From assembly GCF_003945385.1 (NCBI RefSeq), contig NZ_AP018920.1, positions 6,014,001-6,078,000 on the forward strand: a DNA stretch of 64,000 bases. The letters run 5' to 3'. Source of the stretch: Pseudonocardia autotrophica. GTDB taxonomy: Bacteria; Actinomycetota; Actinomycetes; Mycobacteriales; Pseudonocardiaceae. The notes under the pieces were generated by a model. It saw nothing but the letters and a program-made list of their open reading frames with translations. It was not told the DNA's origin and made no database searches. The translations under genes and the position numbers were made by a program. This document shows, one piece after another, positions 16,560 through 24,950 of the stretch. The stretch's first letter is position 1. Every line of letters starts with the position of its first letter.

Positions 16560-17441
16560 TCATCGGCCCGCACGGGCCGCCAGTCGCGAGCGGACGGCGA
16601 GCCCGGCCCGGACGGCGATCCGCAGCGGCGCGCGGGACGGGCCCGGGTGCCGGTCCGCCAGGTAGCGGTAGGCGCTGCGGTGGTGCTCGGCGAGCATCCG
16701 GGTGGACACCTCCGGCTTGCCGGTGGAGACGCCACCCACGTGCGTCACCTCGGCCGAGGGTACGTAGACGTTCCGCCAGCCGGCGCCGGTGAGACGTTCA
16801 CCGAGGTCGACGTCCTCGAAGTACATGAAGTAGCGCGGGTCGAACCCGTCGACCGAGTCGAACGCGGTGCGCCGCAGCAGCAGGCACGATCCGGACAGCC
16901 AGCCGGCCTCCCGTTCGGTCAGGTCCTCGCGGGAGCGCCGGTAGGCGGTGGTCCACGGGTTCCCCGGCCAGACCGGCCCGAGCGCGGCGTGCCCGGCACC
17001 CGCGAGCAGCGACGGGACCTCCCGCGCCGAGGGGTAGACCGCACCGGAGGGCTCCCGGACCAGCGGCCCGAGCGCGCCTGCCCGCGGGTGCCGCGCACCG
17101 GCGTCGAGCAGCACGTCCAGCGAGCCCGGGGCCCACTCCAGGTCCGGGTTCGCGACGACCACCCAGCCGAAGGAGTCGTCCAGCTCGGCGACGCCGCGAT
17201 TGGCCGCGGCGCCGTAGCCGACGTTCTCGCCGATCGGCAGGAACCGCACCCCGTCCCGCTCGCGGGCGGCCCGCTCCGGAGCCCCGTCGATCGAGCCGTT
17301 GTCGGCCAGGATCACCGGCACGTCGGTCCGGGTGGTCGCACCGGCCAACGAGTCCAGGAAGGCGTCCAGGGTGCGTCCCGGTGAGTAGGTCACGGTGACG
17401 ACGGCGACCCGGTCGCCGTAGGTCCGCACGGATGGCTGCAC
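16560..17441 (-). CDS. wbbL: GT2 family glycosyltransferase, WbbL-type rhamnosyltransferase
   Basis: A 293-residue GT-A fold enzyme. It shows VAVVTVTYSPGRTLDAFLDSL at the N-terminus, ADNGSIDG near 45, a DxD-type ANPDLEW near 97, and the metal/acceptor segment RYFMYFEDVDLGERL near 205. By position and length it matches Rv3265c, which adds rhamnose to GlcNAc-PP-decaprenol to form the linker between peptidoglycan and arabinogalactan. The rmlD gene that follows in M. tuberculosis is absent here. The start is uncertain: GTG at 17441 or in-frame GTG at 17450. Confidence 0.85.
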   Translation of the reverse strand: MQPSVRTYGDRVAVVTVTYSPGRTLDAFLDSLAGATTRTDVPVILADNGSIDGAPERAARERDGVRFLPIGENVGYGAAANRGVAELDDSFGWVVVANPDLEWAPGSLDVLLDAGARHPRAGALGPLVREPSGAVYPSAREVPSLLAGAGHAALGPVWPGNPWTTAYRRSREDLTEREAGWLSGSCLLLRRTAFDSVDGFDPRYFMYFEDVDLGERLTGAGWRNVYVPSAEVTHVGGVSTGKPEVSTRMLAEHHRSAYRYLADRHPGPSRAPLRIAVRAGLAVRSRLAARAGR

Positions 17442-17505
17442 ACCGGGCACGCTAGCGAGACCGCGGCGGCGCTGCCCCGGCGGCGTCACGATCGCGCCGC
17501 GAACA

Positions 17506-17518
17506 TCACACCGTGTGA
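17506..17518. promoter_or_regulatory. 13-base palindrome in wbbL/LCP divergent promoter region
   Basis: TCACACCGTGTGA is a perfect inverted repeat around one base. It lies in the 288-base gap between wbbL and the LCP gene, which are transcribed apart. A dimeric regulator could bind here and affect either gene. No further motif in this gap was recognised. Confidence 0.35.
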
Positions 17519-17729
17519 CGAGCGCGCTACCGGGGAGACCCTGTCCGGAACGGCGAGCGGCCGTCCGATCAGCGACGACGGGGTGTGCCGCAGCGTCACC
17601 CTCAAGTCCGTGCCGGATCGGGCAACCGGGCGACCGGGCCGACACGCAGACCGTTTCACCCCCCGGGGGCCGCCCGATGCTGCACCCTGAACCCGATCGG
17701 CAGCCGGGACCGACGCGAGGGAGGCGAGC

Positions 17730-19253
17730 ATGGGCGACCCACGTCGGGCCGGTGATCGTTCGCGGCCCGCGCGGCGCGGCCGCCCCGCCGACCGCCCGGA
17801 GCCCGCCCGGCCGTCCGCCGGACGGCGCTGGCTGCACCGGTTCCAGATCGGCGTCGCCTCGATGTCGGTGCTGACCCTGCTGCTGACCGGCGCGGTCTGG
17901 ACGCTCTACCGGGACGTCACCGGCGGCATCACCACCACCAACGTGATCTTCGGCGGCTCGACCGGCGGCGAGCAGAACATCCTGCTGGTCGGGGTCGACA
18001 GCCGCACCGACGCCCAAGGCGATCCGCTGCCCGACGAGGTGCTCGCCGAGCTGCGCAGCGGCGCCGAGGACGGCGTGCTCAACTCGGACACGATCATCGT
18101 CGTGCACGTCCCGGCGGACGGCGGCGGTGCGACGGCGTTCTCGGTGCCGCGCGACTCCGAGGTCCGGATCCAGGGGCTCGGCCGCAACAAGATCAACGCG
18201 GCGTACCCGCAGACCAAGGCCCAGGCGGCGGCCCGCCTGGTCGCCGAGGGCGTCGCCGACCCGAAGCGGATCGACGAGGAGTCCTCGCAGGCCGGCCGGC
18301 AGGCCCTGATCGGGGCCGTCCAGGACCTGACCGGGCTCGGCATCGACCACTACGCCGAGGTCAACCTGCTCGGCTTCTACAACCTCACCCAGGCCATCGG
18401 CGGTGTCGAGGTCTGTCTCAAGGCCCCGGCCCGGGACGCGTTCTCCGGTATCGACCTGCCCGCCGGGCCGCAGACCATCTCCGGTGCCGATGCGCTGGCG
18501 TTCGTCCGGCAGCGGCACGGCCTGGCCGGCGGGGACCTGTCCCGGATCACCCGGCAGCAGGTGTTCCTCGCCGCGGTGGCGAACAAGGTGCTGTCCTCGG
18601 GCACCCTCGCCGACCCGACGAAGCTGACGGCACTGATCGACGTCGTGCACAAGTCGGTGGTCATCGACAGCGGCTGGGACATCCTCGGGTTCGCCGAGGA
18701 GGCGTCCCAGATCGCGGCCGGGCAGATGGACTTCCTGACGATCCCGAACGGCGGCCCGAAGAACACCGGCAGCGGCGACGTGCTGGTCGTCGACCCGCGC
18801 GAGGTCCAGGAGTTCGTCGACCGGCACACCACGCCGCAGCCGGCCGCCGAGCCGGAGCCCGCCCCGGCACCGACACCGGTCGTGGCCGACGTCGCCAACG
18901 GGTCCGGCACCACCGGTCTCGCGGCCCGGGTCGCCGGCGTGCTCGGGCAGAACGGCATCACCCCCGGTGAGATCGGCAACGCGCCGGACCGGACCACCTC
19001 GGTCGTCCGCTACAGCCAGGCCGACGGCGACGCCGGGGCTCGGCGGGTCGCCGACGCACTCGGCGGGATCGGGGTCGAGCAGTCCGACGCCGTCGGCCAG
19101 GGCCGGGTCCAGGTGCTGATCGGCGCGGACTACTCGGGCGGAGGCTCCTCGCCGTCCGCGGGCGCCGCGCAGGCCGGCGGCTCCGGCCCCTCCCCCGCAC
19201 CGGCGCCCGCGACCCCGCCGATCTCGGCCGGCGGGGTGCCGTGCATCGACTGA
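17730..19253 (+). CDS. LCP-family cell wall ligase (LytR-CpsA-Psr) with LytR_C domain
   Basis: A 507-residue membrane-anchored enzyme. A basic cytoplasmic tail precedes one membrane helix (about residues 38-60). The LCP catalytic domain (about 85-300) has NILLVGVDSRTD, SDTIIVVHVPADG, the arginine SVPRDSEV, and NKINAAYPQ. A Pro/Ala linker leads to a LytR C-terminal domain (about 385-465). These enzymes transfer polysaccharides such as arabinogalactan from polyprenyl phosphate to peptidoglycan. It occupies the Rv3267 position next to wbbL. The ATG at 17730 has a good GAGGGAGG site. Confidence 0.92.
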   Translation: MGDPRRAGDRSRPARRGRPADRPEPARPSAGRRWLHRFQIGVASMSVLTLLLTGAVWTLYRDVTGGITTTNVIFGGSTGGEQNILLVGVDSRTDAQGDPLPDEVLAELRSGAEDGVLNSDTIIVVHVPADGGGATAFSVPRDSEVRIQGLGRNKINAAYPQTKAQAAARLVAEGVADPKRIDEESSQAGRQALIGAVQDLTGLGIDHYAEVNLLGFYNLTQAIGGVEVCLKAPARDAFSGIDLPAGPQTISGADALAFVRQRHGLAGGDLSRITRQQVFLAAVANKVLSSGTLADPTKLTALIDVVHKSVVIDSGWDILGFAEEASQIAAGQMDFLTIPNGGPKNTGSGDVLVVDPREVQEFVDRHTTPQPAAEPEPAPAPTPVVADVANGSGTTGLAARVAGVLGQNGITPGEIGNAPDRTTSVVRYSQADGDAGARRVADALGGIGVEQSDAVGQGRVQVLIGADYSGGGSSPSAGAAQAGGSGPSPAPAPATPPISAGGVPCID

Positions 19254-19282
19254 CACCCGGTGCTGGGTAGCGTCGGCGCACG

Positions 19283-20020
19283 ATGACCACCGTCTTCGGC
19301 TCCGGCCTGTTCCTCACCGACGCCCTGCTCGGCCCGGCGCTCGGCGCGTCCGCGGCCCGCCCGCTGTTCACCCACTACGACGACGCCACCGGCGAGCGGA
19401 TGGAGCTGTCCGGCACTACCACCGCGAACTGGACGGCCAAGGCCGCGAACCTGCTGCGTGACGAGTGCGACGTCGAGCCCGGCAGCCGGGTCTCGGTGCT
19501 GCTGCCCGCGCACTGGCAGAGTGCCGCGGCGCTGCTCGCGGTGTGGTCCTGCGGTGCCGAGCTGGTCGGCAATCCCGCCACCGCGGATCTGGTGCTGGCC
19601 GACGCCGCTCGGCTGGACACGGCGCTGGCCTCGGGCGCGGACGCCATCGTGGCGTTCTCGCTGGACGCGTTCGGGCGCGGACTGACCGGGCTCCCCACCG
19701 GGGTGCTGGACTTCGCGAGCGAGGTGCGGGTGCACGGCGACGACTTCGTGCCGTGGGACCCGGTGCCCGGGGACGCCGCGGCCTGGGACGGCGCGACCGG
19801 CGCCGAGGTGCTCGACGCCGCCGGCTCCCGGGCGGCCGCGCTGGACCTGGCGCCGGGCGCGCGGGTGCTGTCCACCCTCGCCTGGGACTCGCCGGAGGGC
19901 CTGCGCGACGGGCTGCTCGCGGTGCTGGCCGCCGGTGCCTCGCTGGTCCAGGTGGTGAACGCAGGCGAGTCGCTGGATCGGCGGGCGGAGACCGAACGCT
20001 GCACCGTACGGCTGGGCTGA
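19283..20020 (+). CDS. TIGR03089 family protein (Rv3268-like)
   Basis: A 245-residue actinobacterial protein related to the N-terminal part of AMP-binding acyl-CoA ligases. It has the WTAKAANLL segment and hydrophobic strands, but is too short to carry the adenylation core or C-terminal lid. Enzymatic activity is therefore doubtful. It starts 29 bases after the LCP gene and is probably co-transcribed with it, as Rv3267-Rv3268 are in mycobacteria. Function unknown, possibly envelope-related. Confidence 0.8.
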   Translation: MTTVFGSGLFLTDALLGPALGASAARPLFTHYDDATGERMELSGTTTANWTAKAANLLRDECDVEPGSRVSVLLPAHWQSAAALLAVWSCGAELVGNPATADLVLADAARLDTALASGADAIVAFSLDAFGRGLTGLPTGVLDFASEVRVHGDDFVPWDPVPGDAAAWDGATGAEVLDAAGSRAAALDLAPGARVLSTLAWDSPEGLRDGLLAVLAAGASLVQVVNAGESLDRRAETERCTVRLG

Positions 20021-20070
20021 GCACTCCCTGCTGCGAACCCGGCAGCGCGGGCGTGAGACGCTGATCGATC

Positions 20071-21342
20071 GTGGACCCCAGCACCTCCCCTGCGCCCGGC
20101 ACCCGGGTGAGCGCCGCGGACGTCGACGACGCGGCGGCCCGGCTGCGCGCCGTGATCGGCCCGACCCCGCTGCAGCTCAACCCACGGCTGTCCGACGCGC
20201 TCGGCGGTGAGGTGTGGCTCAAACGCGAGGACCTGCAGCCGGTCCGCTCGTACAAGATCCGCGGTGCGTACAACCTGATCGCCCAGCTGCCCGAGACCGA
20301 CCGGGCAGCCGGCGTCGTCTGCGCGAGCGCGGGCAACCACGCCCAGGGCGTCGCGTTCGCCTGCCAGCGGCTCGGTGTGCGCGGGCGGGTCTACCTGCCG
20401 GGGACGACGCCACGCCAGAAGCGCGACCGGGTCGCCCGCCTCGGCCGGGACGCGGTCGAGGTCCGGGTGGTCGGCAACACCTACGACGACGCCGCCGCGG
20501 CCGCCCGCGCGGACGCCGAGTCGACCGGGGCGACCCAGGTCCCGGCGTTCGACGATCCCCGCACGGTGGCCGGGCAGGGCACCATCGTCCGCGAGATCCT
20601 CGGCCAGCTGGCGGACCCGCCGGACGTGCTGGTGGTGCCGGTCGGCGGCGGCGGGCTGCTCGCCGGGGCCCTCACGTACCTGCGTGAGCACTCCCCGGGC
20701 ACCCGGATCGTCGGCGTCGAACCGGCCGGTGCCGCCAGCATGGCGGCGGCGGTGGCCGCCGGATCGCCGGTGGAGCTGGCCACCCTGGACCCGTTCGTCG
20801 ACGGCGCCGCGGTGCGCCGGGTCGGCGACGCGACCTTCGACGTCGTCCGGGAGTCCGGGATCGAGCTGGTGGCGGTGCCGGAGGGCCGGATCTGCGTGGA
20901 GATGCTGGCGCTCTACCAGTCGGACGGCATCATCGCCGAGCCCGCGGGCGCGCTGTCCCCGGCCGCGCTGGACCGGCTCGACATCCCGCGCGACGCGACC
21001 ACCGTGTGCCTGCTGTCCGGCGGGAACAACGACGTCAGCCGCTACGCCGACATCGTCGAGCGCGCGCTGGTGTTCGAGGGCCGCAAGCACTACTTCCTGG
21101 TGGAGTTCCCGCAGGAGCCGGGTGCGCTGCGCCGGTTCCTCGACGACGTACTCGGCCCGGACGACGACATCACCCTGTTCGAGTACACGAAGCGCTCGAA
21201 CCGGGAGACCGGCCCGGCGCTGGTCGGGGTGGAGCTGGGATCGCCGGACGACCTGCCGGCGCTGCTCAAGCGGATGGAGGAGGCTCCGCCGCACATCGAG
21301 CAGATCCCGCCGGACAGCCCGCTGTTCGGGTTCATCCTGTAA
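20071..21342 (+). CDS. ilvA: Threonine ammonia-lyase (threonine dehydratase)
   Basis: A 423-residue fold-type II PLP enzyme with a C-terminal ACT-like regulatory segment. The PLP lysine lies in VRSYKIRGAYN near residue 60, the substrate loop is CASAGNHAQGVAF near 88, and the phosphate-binding glycines are VPVGGGGLLAG near 190. The regulatory part begins about residue 335 (HYFLVEFPQEPGALRRFLDD). It deaminates threonine to 2-oxobutanoate, the first step to isoleucine. The GTG start at 20071 gives the usual length of the short IlvA type. Confidence 0.93.
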   Translation: MDPSTSPAPGTRVSAADVDDAAARLRAVIGPTPLQLNPRLSDALGGEVWLKREDLQPVRSYKIRGAYNLIAQLPETDRAAGVVCASAGNHAQGVAFACQRLGVRGRVYLPGTTPRQKRDRVARLGRDAVEVRVVGNTYDDAAAAARADAESTGATQVPAFDDPRTVAGQGTIVREILGQLADPPDVLVVPVGGGGLLAGALTYLREHSPGTRIVGVEPAGAASMAAAVAAGSPVELATLDPFVDGAAVRRVGDATFDVVRESGIELVAVPEGRICVEMLALYQSDGIIAEPAGALSPAALDRLDIPRDATTVCLLSGGNNDVSRYADIVERALVFEGRKHYFLVEFPQEPGALRRFLDDVLGPDDDITLFEYTKRSNRETGPALVGVELGSPDDLPALLKRMEEAPPHIEQIPPDSPLFGFIL

Positions 21343-21391
21343 GACCTCGCGGGCAACATCGGGGTAACCGCGGGCACCTAGCGTCCCGGAG

Positions 21392-21673
21392 GTGCCCGAG
21401 ATGATGTTCGACGTCCGCTGGCCGGACGGCACCGAGGTCAGTTACTACTCGCCGTCCCTGGTGGTGCAGGAGCACCTCGCCGCCGGGACGTCGTACCCGG
21501 TCGCGGACTTCGTGGACCGCAGCCGGGCCTGCATGGAGATCGCCGACGCCCGGGTCCGCGCGAAGTACGGCTTCGGCTGCAGCCAGTCCGCGCGGACCGT
21601 CGCGCTGATCACGGCCGCCGCCGGGCGGTTCGAGCCCACCGACGAGGTGCGGGTGGAGTCGTTCAGGCACTGA
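21392..21673 (+). CDS. MSMEG_0570-family nitrogen starvation response protein
   Basis: A 93-residue protein. The pattern PEMMFDVRWPDGTEVSYYSP, then the TSYPVADFVDRSR segment and RVRAKYGFGCS, matches the small family named after MSMEG_0570 of M. smegmatis, induced on nitrogen limitation. In that species it sits in a cluster of other nitrogen-responsive genes, but none of those is visible here. Its 3' end overlaps the convergent benE gene by 11 bases. The biochemical role is unknown. Confidence 0.8.
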   Translation: MPEMMFDVRWPDGTEVSYYSPSLVVQEHLAAGTSYPVADFVDRSRACMEIADARVRAKYGFGCSQSARTVALITAAAGRFEPTDEVRVESFRH

Positions 21674-22841
21674 CCCGGCGCGCCGTCAGCACCAGGTGCA
21701 GCACGATCCCCACGGCCAGCCCCCAGAACGCCGAGCCGATCCCGCCGATCGCGAACCCCGCCGCGGCGAACAGGAACGCCATCGCGGCCGGCACCCGGGC
21801 CGCCGGATCCGCCTCGGCGCCCGCCGGTACCGCCATCGCCCCCGTCACCGCGGCCGCGAACGTCCCCAGCAGCGCCAGCCCCGCGACGGACTCGATCACC
21901 CCGGGCGGCGCGGCCGCGACCAGCGCGGCCAGGGTCGTCGCGAGCGGTGCCAGCACCAGGCAGGTGATGCCGTTGGCCTGCGAGGCGATCCAGCGCCGGG
22001 CCGGGTCCGGATGCGCCTCGGGTGAGGCGGGCAGCGCGGCGGTGATCGCGGCCAGGTTGATCGTGTGCGCACCGGCGGTGGCACCGAGCATCGTCCCGGC
22101 GCCGGTGACCACCATCGCCTGCCGCCACGGCACCGGGTAGCCGGCGGCGCTCAGCACGGCGACGCCGGGCAGGTTCTGCGAGGCCATCGTGACCACGTAG
22201 AGCGGCAGCGCCACGCCGACCACGGCCGCCACCGAGAACGACGGCGCGGTCACCGTCAGCGTGGGCGGCTGCAGCCAGGACCAGCCGTCGGCCAGCAGCA
22301 CGACGATGCCCAGCGCCAGCGCGAACGCCGCGGGAGCGGCCCAGCGCGACGCGAACCGCTGCAGCACCACCCAGACGACGACGATCGGGGCCACCAACAG
22401 CGGCTGCTCGGCCAGCGCCCGGACCGGCGCCAGGCAGAGCGGCAGCAGGACCCCGGCGAGCATCGCCTGGGCCAGCGGCGCCGGGATCGATCCGACGAGG
22501 CTACCGAGCCGGCCCCACAATCCGGTGAGGACGATCAGCGCCCCGGTGAGCAGGAACGCGCCGACCACCGCCGGCCAGCCCCCGGCGACCGCCCCGGTGG
22601 TGGCGAGGAGCGCGGCCCCCGGGGTCGACCAGGCGACGGTGATCGGACGGCGGGAGCGCCGGCTCAGCCAGAACGTGGCCAGGCCCATCAGCGCGGTGAG
22701 CACCACCAGCCCGGACGAGGCCTGCGCCGGATCGGCCCCGGCGGCGGTGAGCCCGGCCAGTACGACCGCGAACGAGCTGGTGACGCCGACGACGGCGGCC
22801 ACGATCCCGACCGACACGGGCTGCAGCAACGAGCGTTCCAC
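21663..22841 (-). CDS. benE: BenE-family benzoate/H+ symporter-like transporter
   Basis: A 392-residue membrane protein with about twelve hydrophobic segments. Typical BenE sequences are present: the N-terminal SVGIVAAVVGVTSSFAVVLAG, AWSTPGAALL near residue 70, and TMASQNLPGVAVLSAAGYP near 220. It is expected to bring benzoate or another aromatic acid into the cell. No benzoate-degrading genes are adjacent, so the substrate is open. GTG at 22841 lies 23 bases from the divergent XRE regulator, which probably controls it. Confidence 0.9.
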   Translation of the reverse strand: MERSLLQPVSVGIVAAVVGVTSSFAVVLAGLTAAGADPAQASSGLVVLTALMGLATFWLSRRSRRPITVAWSTPGAALLATTGAVAGGWPAVVGAFLLTGALIVLTGLWGRLGSLVGSIPAPLAQAMLAGVLLPLCLAPVRALAEQPLLVAPIVVVWVVLQRFASRWAAPAAFALALGIVVLLADGWSWLQPPTLTVTAPSFSVAAVVGVALPLYVVTMASQNLPGVAVLSAAGYPVPWRQAMVVTGAGTMLGATAGAHTINLAAITAALPASPEAHPDPARRWIASQANGITCLVLAPLATTLAALVAAAPPGVIESVAGLALLGTFAAAVTGAMAVPAGAEADPAARVPAAMAFLFAAAGFAIGGIGSAFWGLAVGIVLHLVLTARRVSA

Positions 22842-22864
22842 ATACAGAACCCTAGAGTGGCCGA

Positions 22865-23413
22865 GTGGAAACTGACACCCTGCGGATCGCCGTCGGTGAG
22901 CGGGTGCGGGCCGCGCGCCGCGCCCACCGGCTCTCGGTCGGCGCGCTCGCGACCCGCGCCGGCATCGGCAAGGGATCGCTGTCGGAGATCGAGAACGGCA
23001 CCCGCAACCCGACCCTGTCGACGCTGTACGCCCTGGCGAACACGCTCGGGCTGCCGCTGTCGCGGCTGCTGGCGGACGAGCCGGGTGCCGAGCTCGCGTC
23101 GCCCGGGATCACCGTCCGACTGTTGGACAGCAGTACCGACGGCGACGGGACCGTCGAGGTGTACTTGCTCACGCTCGCTCCGGGCGCGGTGCACGTCTCC
23201 GCGGGACACGGCCCACACGTCGTCGAACACCTGCTGGTGACCCGGGGCGCCGCGCGAGCGGGCCGGGTCGGCGCGGAGGTCGACCTGGACGCCGGCGCCG
23301 CCGCGACATGGGCCAGCGACGCCGAACACAGCTACCGCGCACTCGGGGACCGGCCCGCCGCGGCCGTGCTGGTGATCCGCTCCGGCGCGATCCCGGGGAG
23401 CCCGCCCGGCTGA
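22865..23413 (+). CDS. XRE-family regulator with C-terminal cupin domain
   Basis: A 182-residue regulator. A Cro/CI-type helix-turn-helix covers about residues 8-65 (LSVGALATRAGIGKGSLSEIENGTRNPTL). A small cupin sensor domain covers about 90-175. It is divergent from benE with only 23 bases between them, an arrangement in which such regulators normally control the transporter. The last 245 bases are overlapped on the other strand by the extended DUF222-HNH reading frame. Confidence 0.88.
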   Translation: METDTLRIAVGERVRAARRAHRLSVGALATRAGIGKGSLSEIENGTRNPTLSTLYALANTLGLPLSRLLADEPGAELASPGITVRLLDSSTDGDGTVEVYLLTLAPGAVHVSAGHGPHVVEHLLVTRGAARAGRVGAEVDLDAGAAATWASDAEHSYRALGDRPAAAVLVIRSGAIPGSPPG

Positions 23414-24722
23414 GGTAGGTGTGCCCGGTCGGCGTGGTGGTGCGCACCGTGTGCGGCGTGCCGCCCAGGCCGTCGCGCACCAGCTCGACGGACCAGCCCG
23501 GGAGCTCCCGGACGAGGTTCCCGCGGACGCAGACCGCCCGCCCGTTCACCAGGCTCGTCGGACCGCCCCGGCGGGCGGGGACGATGTGGTCGACGTGCCG
23601 GGCCGGGGCGTCGCAATAGGGATCACGACAGCGGTCGCCGTCGCGGATCCGGACCAGCTCCGCCAGCACCCCGCCGAAGAACCGCCGCCGCGGATCGGCG
23701 CCCACCAGCGGCCCGCCGGCCGGGCGCGTGAACAGCCGCCGCCACCAGCGCCGCCCCTGGGTGCCGGCGAGGACGTCGCGGGCGATACCGGCCGGGACCG
23801 GGCCGTGGCCGACGATCTCGGCGGTACCGCCGGCCGCCGGATCGACCAGCTCGTCGACCCCGATCACGATGCCCAGCTCGACGTTCACATCGGCCGCCCG
23901 GACCTGCCCGGTGAGGCGCTCGACCAGCGTGTCGGCCATGACCTGGTCGCGGTTGCGATCGGATCCGGCGCCGACCACCGTGTCGGCGTGCCGGCGCAGC
24001 GCGGCCAGACAGGCGACGCCCTGCTCCACCGGGAGGTAGGCGGACAGCACCGCCATCGTGTCCGGTGCGGGCCGCAACCCGACCCGGCGGTCCGTGCGTG
24101 CGGTGCGGCCACGGGCGACATACGCCGCCGGATCGCACTCGTAGGCCAGTCGCCGCGCGAGCGCCGCCGCGGCCCGGCGACCGAGCTCGTCGATGCCGGC
24201 GCCGACGAGCTGTTCGTCGACCGCGCGCCGGGCCTCCCGATCGAGGTGCCGGGTCTCCGACACGACATGCTCGGCGACCTCCTCGCTGATCCGCCCCGCC
24301 CGCAGCAGCGCACAGATTCCGGGCAGATCGAGGTGCAGCACGCGGGCGCTGCCCAGCCGCCGCGAGCCGGCCGACGGGGAGATCCGGCAGGCCAGCGCGA
24401 CCTGGTCGGCGATCCCGCGCTCCGCGGTGCGCGGATCGAGATCGCCATCGGCGATCCGCTCCTCGACCACCGCGCGGGCGAAGCCGACGATCTCGGCGCC
24501 GTGACCGGCGGCGACCACGGCGCGCAGCCGCTGGAACAGCGCGATCCGGTCGATCCGGACAGCCGGGTCGGCTGCGACACCGCCGCGATCCCCTGGCAGG
24601 CCGGACAGCACGCCGAGCACCGACTCGAGCACGGCGACGACCGGGTCGGAACCCGGCCCACCCTCGCCCGTTCCGATACCACCCGCCCCGCCGTTACCCG
24701 AACGGCCGTCACTCGACCACAT
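23169..24722 (-). CDS. DUF222/HNH endonuclease-domain protein with antisense-extended tail
   Basis: A 517-codon frame. An N-terminal DUF222 region (about residues 60-340) is followed by an HNH nuclease motif (about 365-410: CRDPYCDAPARHVDHIVPAR, then NGRAVCVRGN). Members are multicopy proteins in actinobacteria with 13E12-repeat relatives. Homologues usually end soon after TPTGHTYLS. Here no stop occurs and the frame continues 81 codons through the antisense of the XRE gene, giving an Arg/Pro-rich tail. The second cysteine of the expected CxxC before the last asparagine is glycine, so nuclease activity may be lost. Confidence 0.8.
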   Translation of the reverse strand: MWSSDGRSGNGGAGGIGTGEGGPGSDPVVAVLESVLGVLSGLPGDRGGVAADPAVRIDRIALFQRLRAVVAAGHGAEIVGFARAVVEERIADGDLDPRTAERGIADQVALACRISPSAGSRRLGSARVLHLDLPGICALLRAGRISEEVAEHVVSETRHLDREARRAVDEQLVGAGIDELGRRAAAALARRLAYECDPAAYVARGRTARTDRRVGLRPAPDTMAVLSAYLPVEQGVACLAALRRHADTVVGAGSDRNRDQVMADTLVERLTGQVRAADVNVELGIVIGVDELVDPAAGGTAEIVGHGPVPAGIARDVLAGTQGRRWWRRLFTRPAGGPLVGADPRRRFFGGVLAELVRIRDGDRCRDPYCDAPARHVDHIVPARRGGPTSLVNGRAVCVRGNLVRELPGWSVELVRDGLGGTPHTVRTTTPTGHTYLSRAGSPGSRRSGSPARPRRAGPRVRGSCVRRRWPMSRRRRRPGRPPRRPGPLARRPGSPAGVRRRVGRVPRRRAPRPERA

Positions 24723-24739
24723 GTTCGAATACTAGCGCA

Positions 24740-24868
24740 TCACCAGGCGTTCCATCGAGGACTTTCCACATCGGATTCCCACCAGGCCAGCACCCGGAGC
24801 GCGTACAGCGTCAGCCACCGCGACGCGGCCGTCCGGGCCCCGCGCCGCACGGACGAGCGCGACCCCAT
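24740..24868 (-). CDS. Candidate small protein, about 42 residues (doubtful)
   Basis: In the 228-base gap between the DUF222-HNH gene and the DUF998 gene, a minus-strand frame ends in WLTLYALRVLAWWESDVESP and a few more residues. This composition, rich in Trp, Leu and acidic residues, is unlike the Arg/Pro-rich shadows typical of this DNA. No ribosome site is visible at the ATG near 24868. I recognise no family, and it may be a decayed gene end. Confidence 0.2.
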   Translation of the reverse strand: MGSRSSVRRGARTAASRWLTLYALRVLAWWESDVESPRWNAW

Positions 24869-24950
24869 CGGGCAGCCACGAGCAGCCAGTCCCGCGTCGC
24901 AGCGTCCATCGATCCCCCAGCACCGTCCGGTTCGACTAGAACTGTCCCTC

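Noticed and set aside
17442-19256. Minus-strand frame continuous with wbbL
   Set aside because: Only the last 293 codons resemble a glycosyltransferase. The rest is antisense to the LCP gene.
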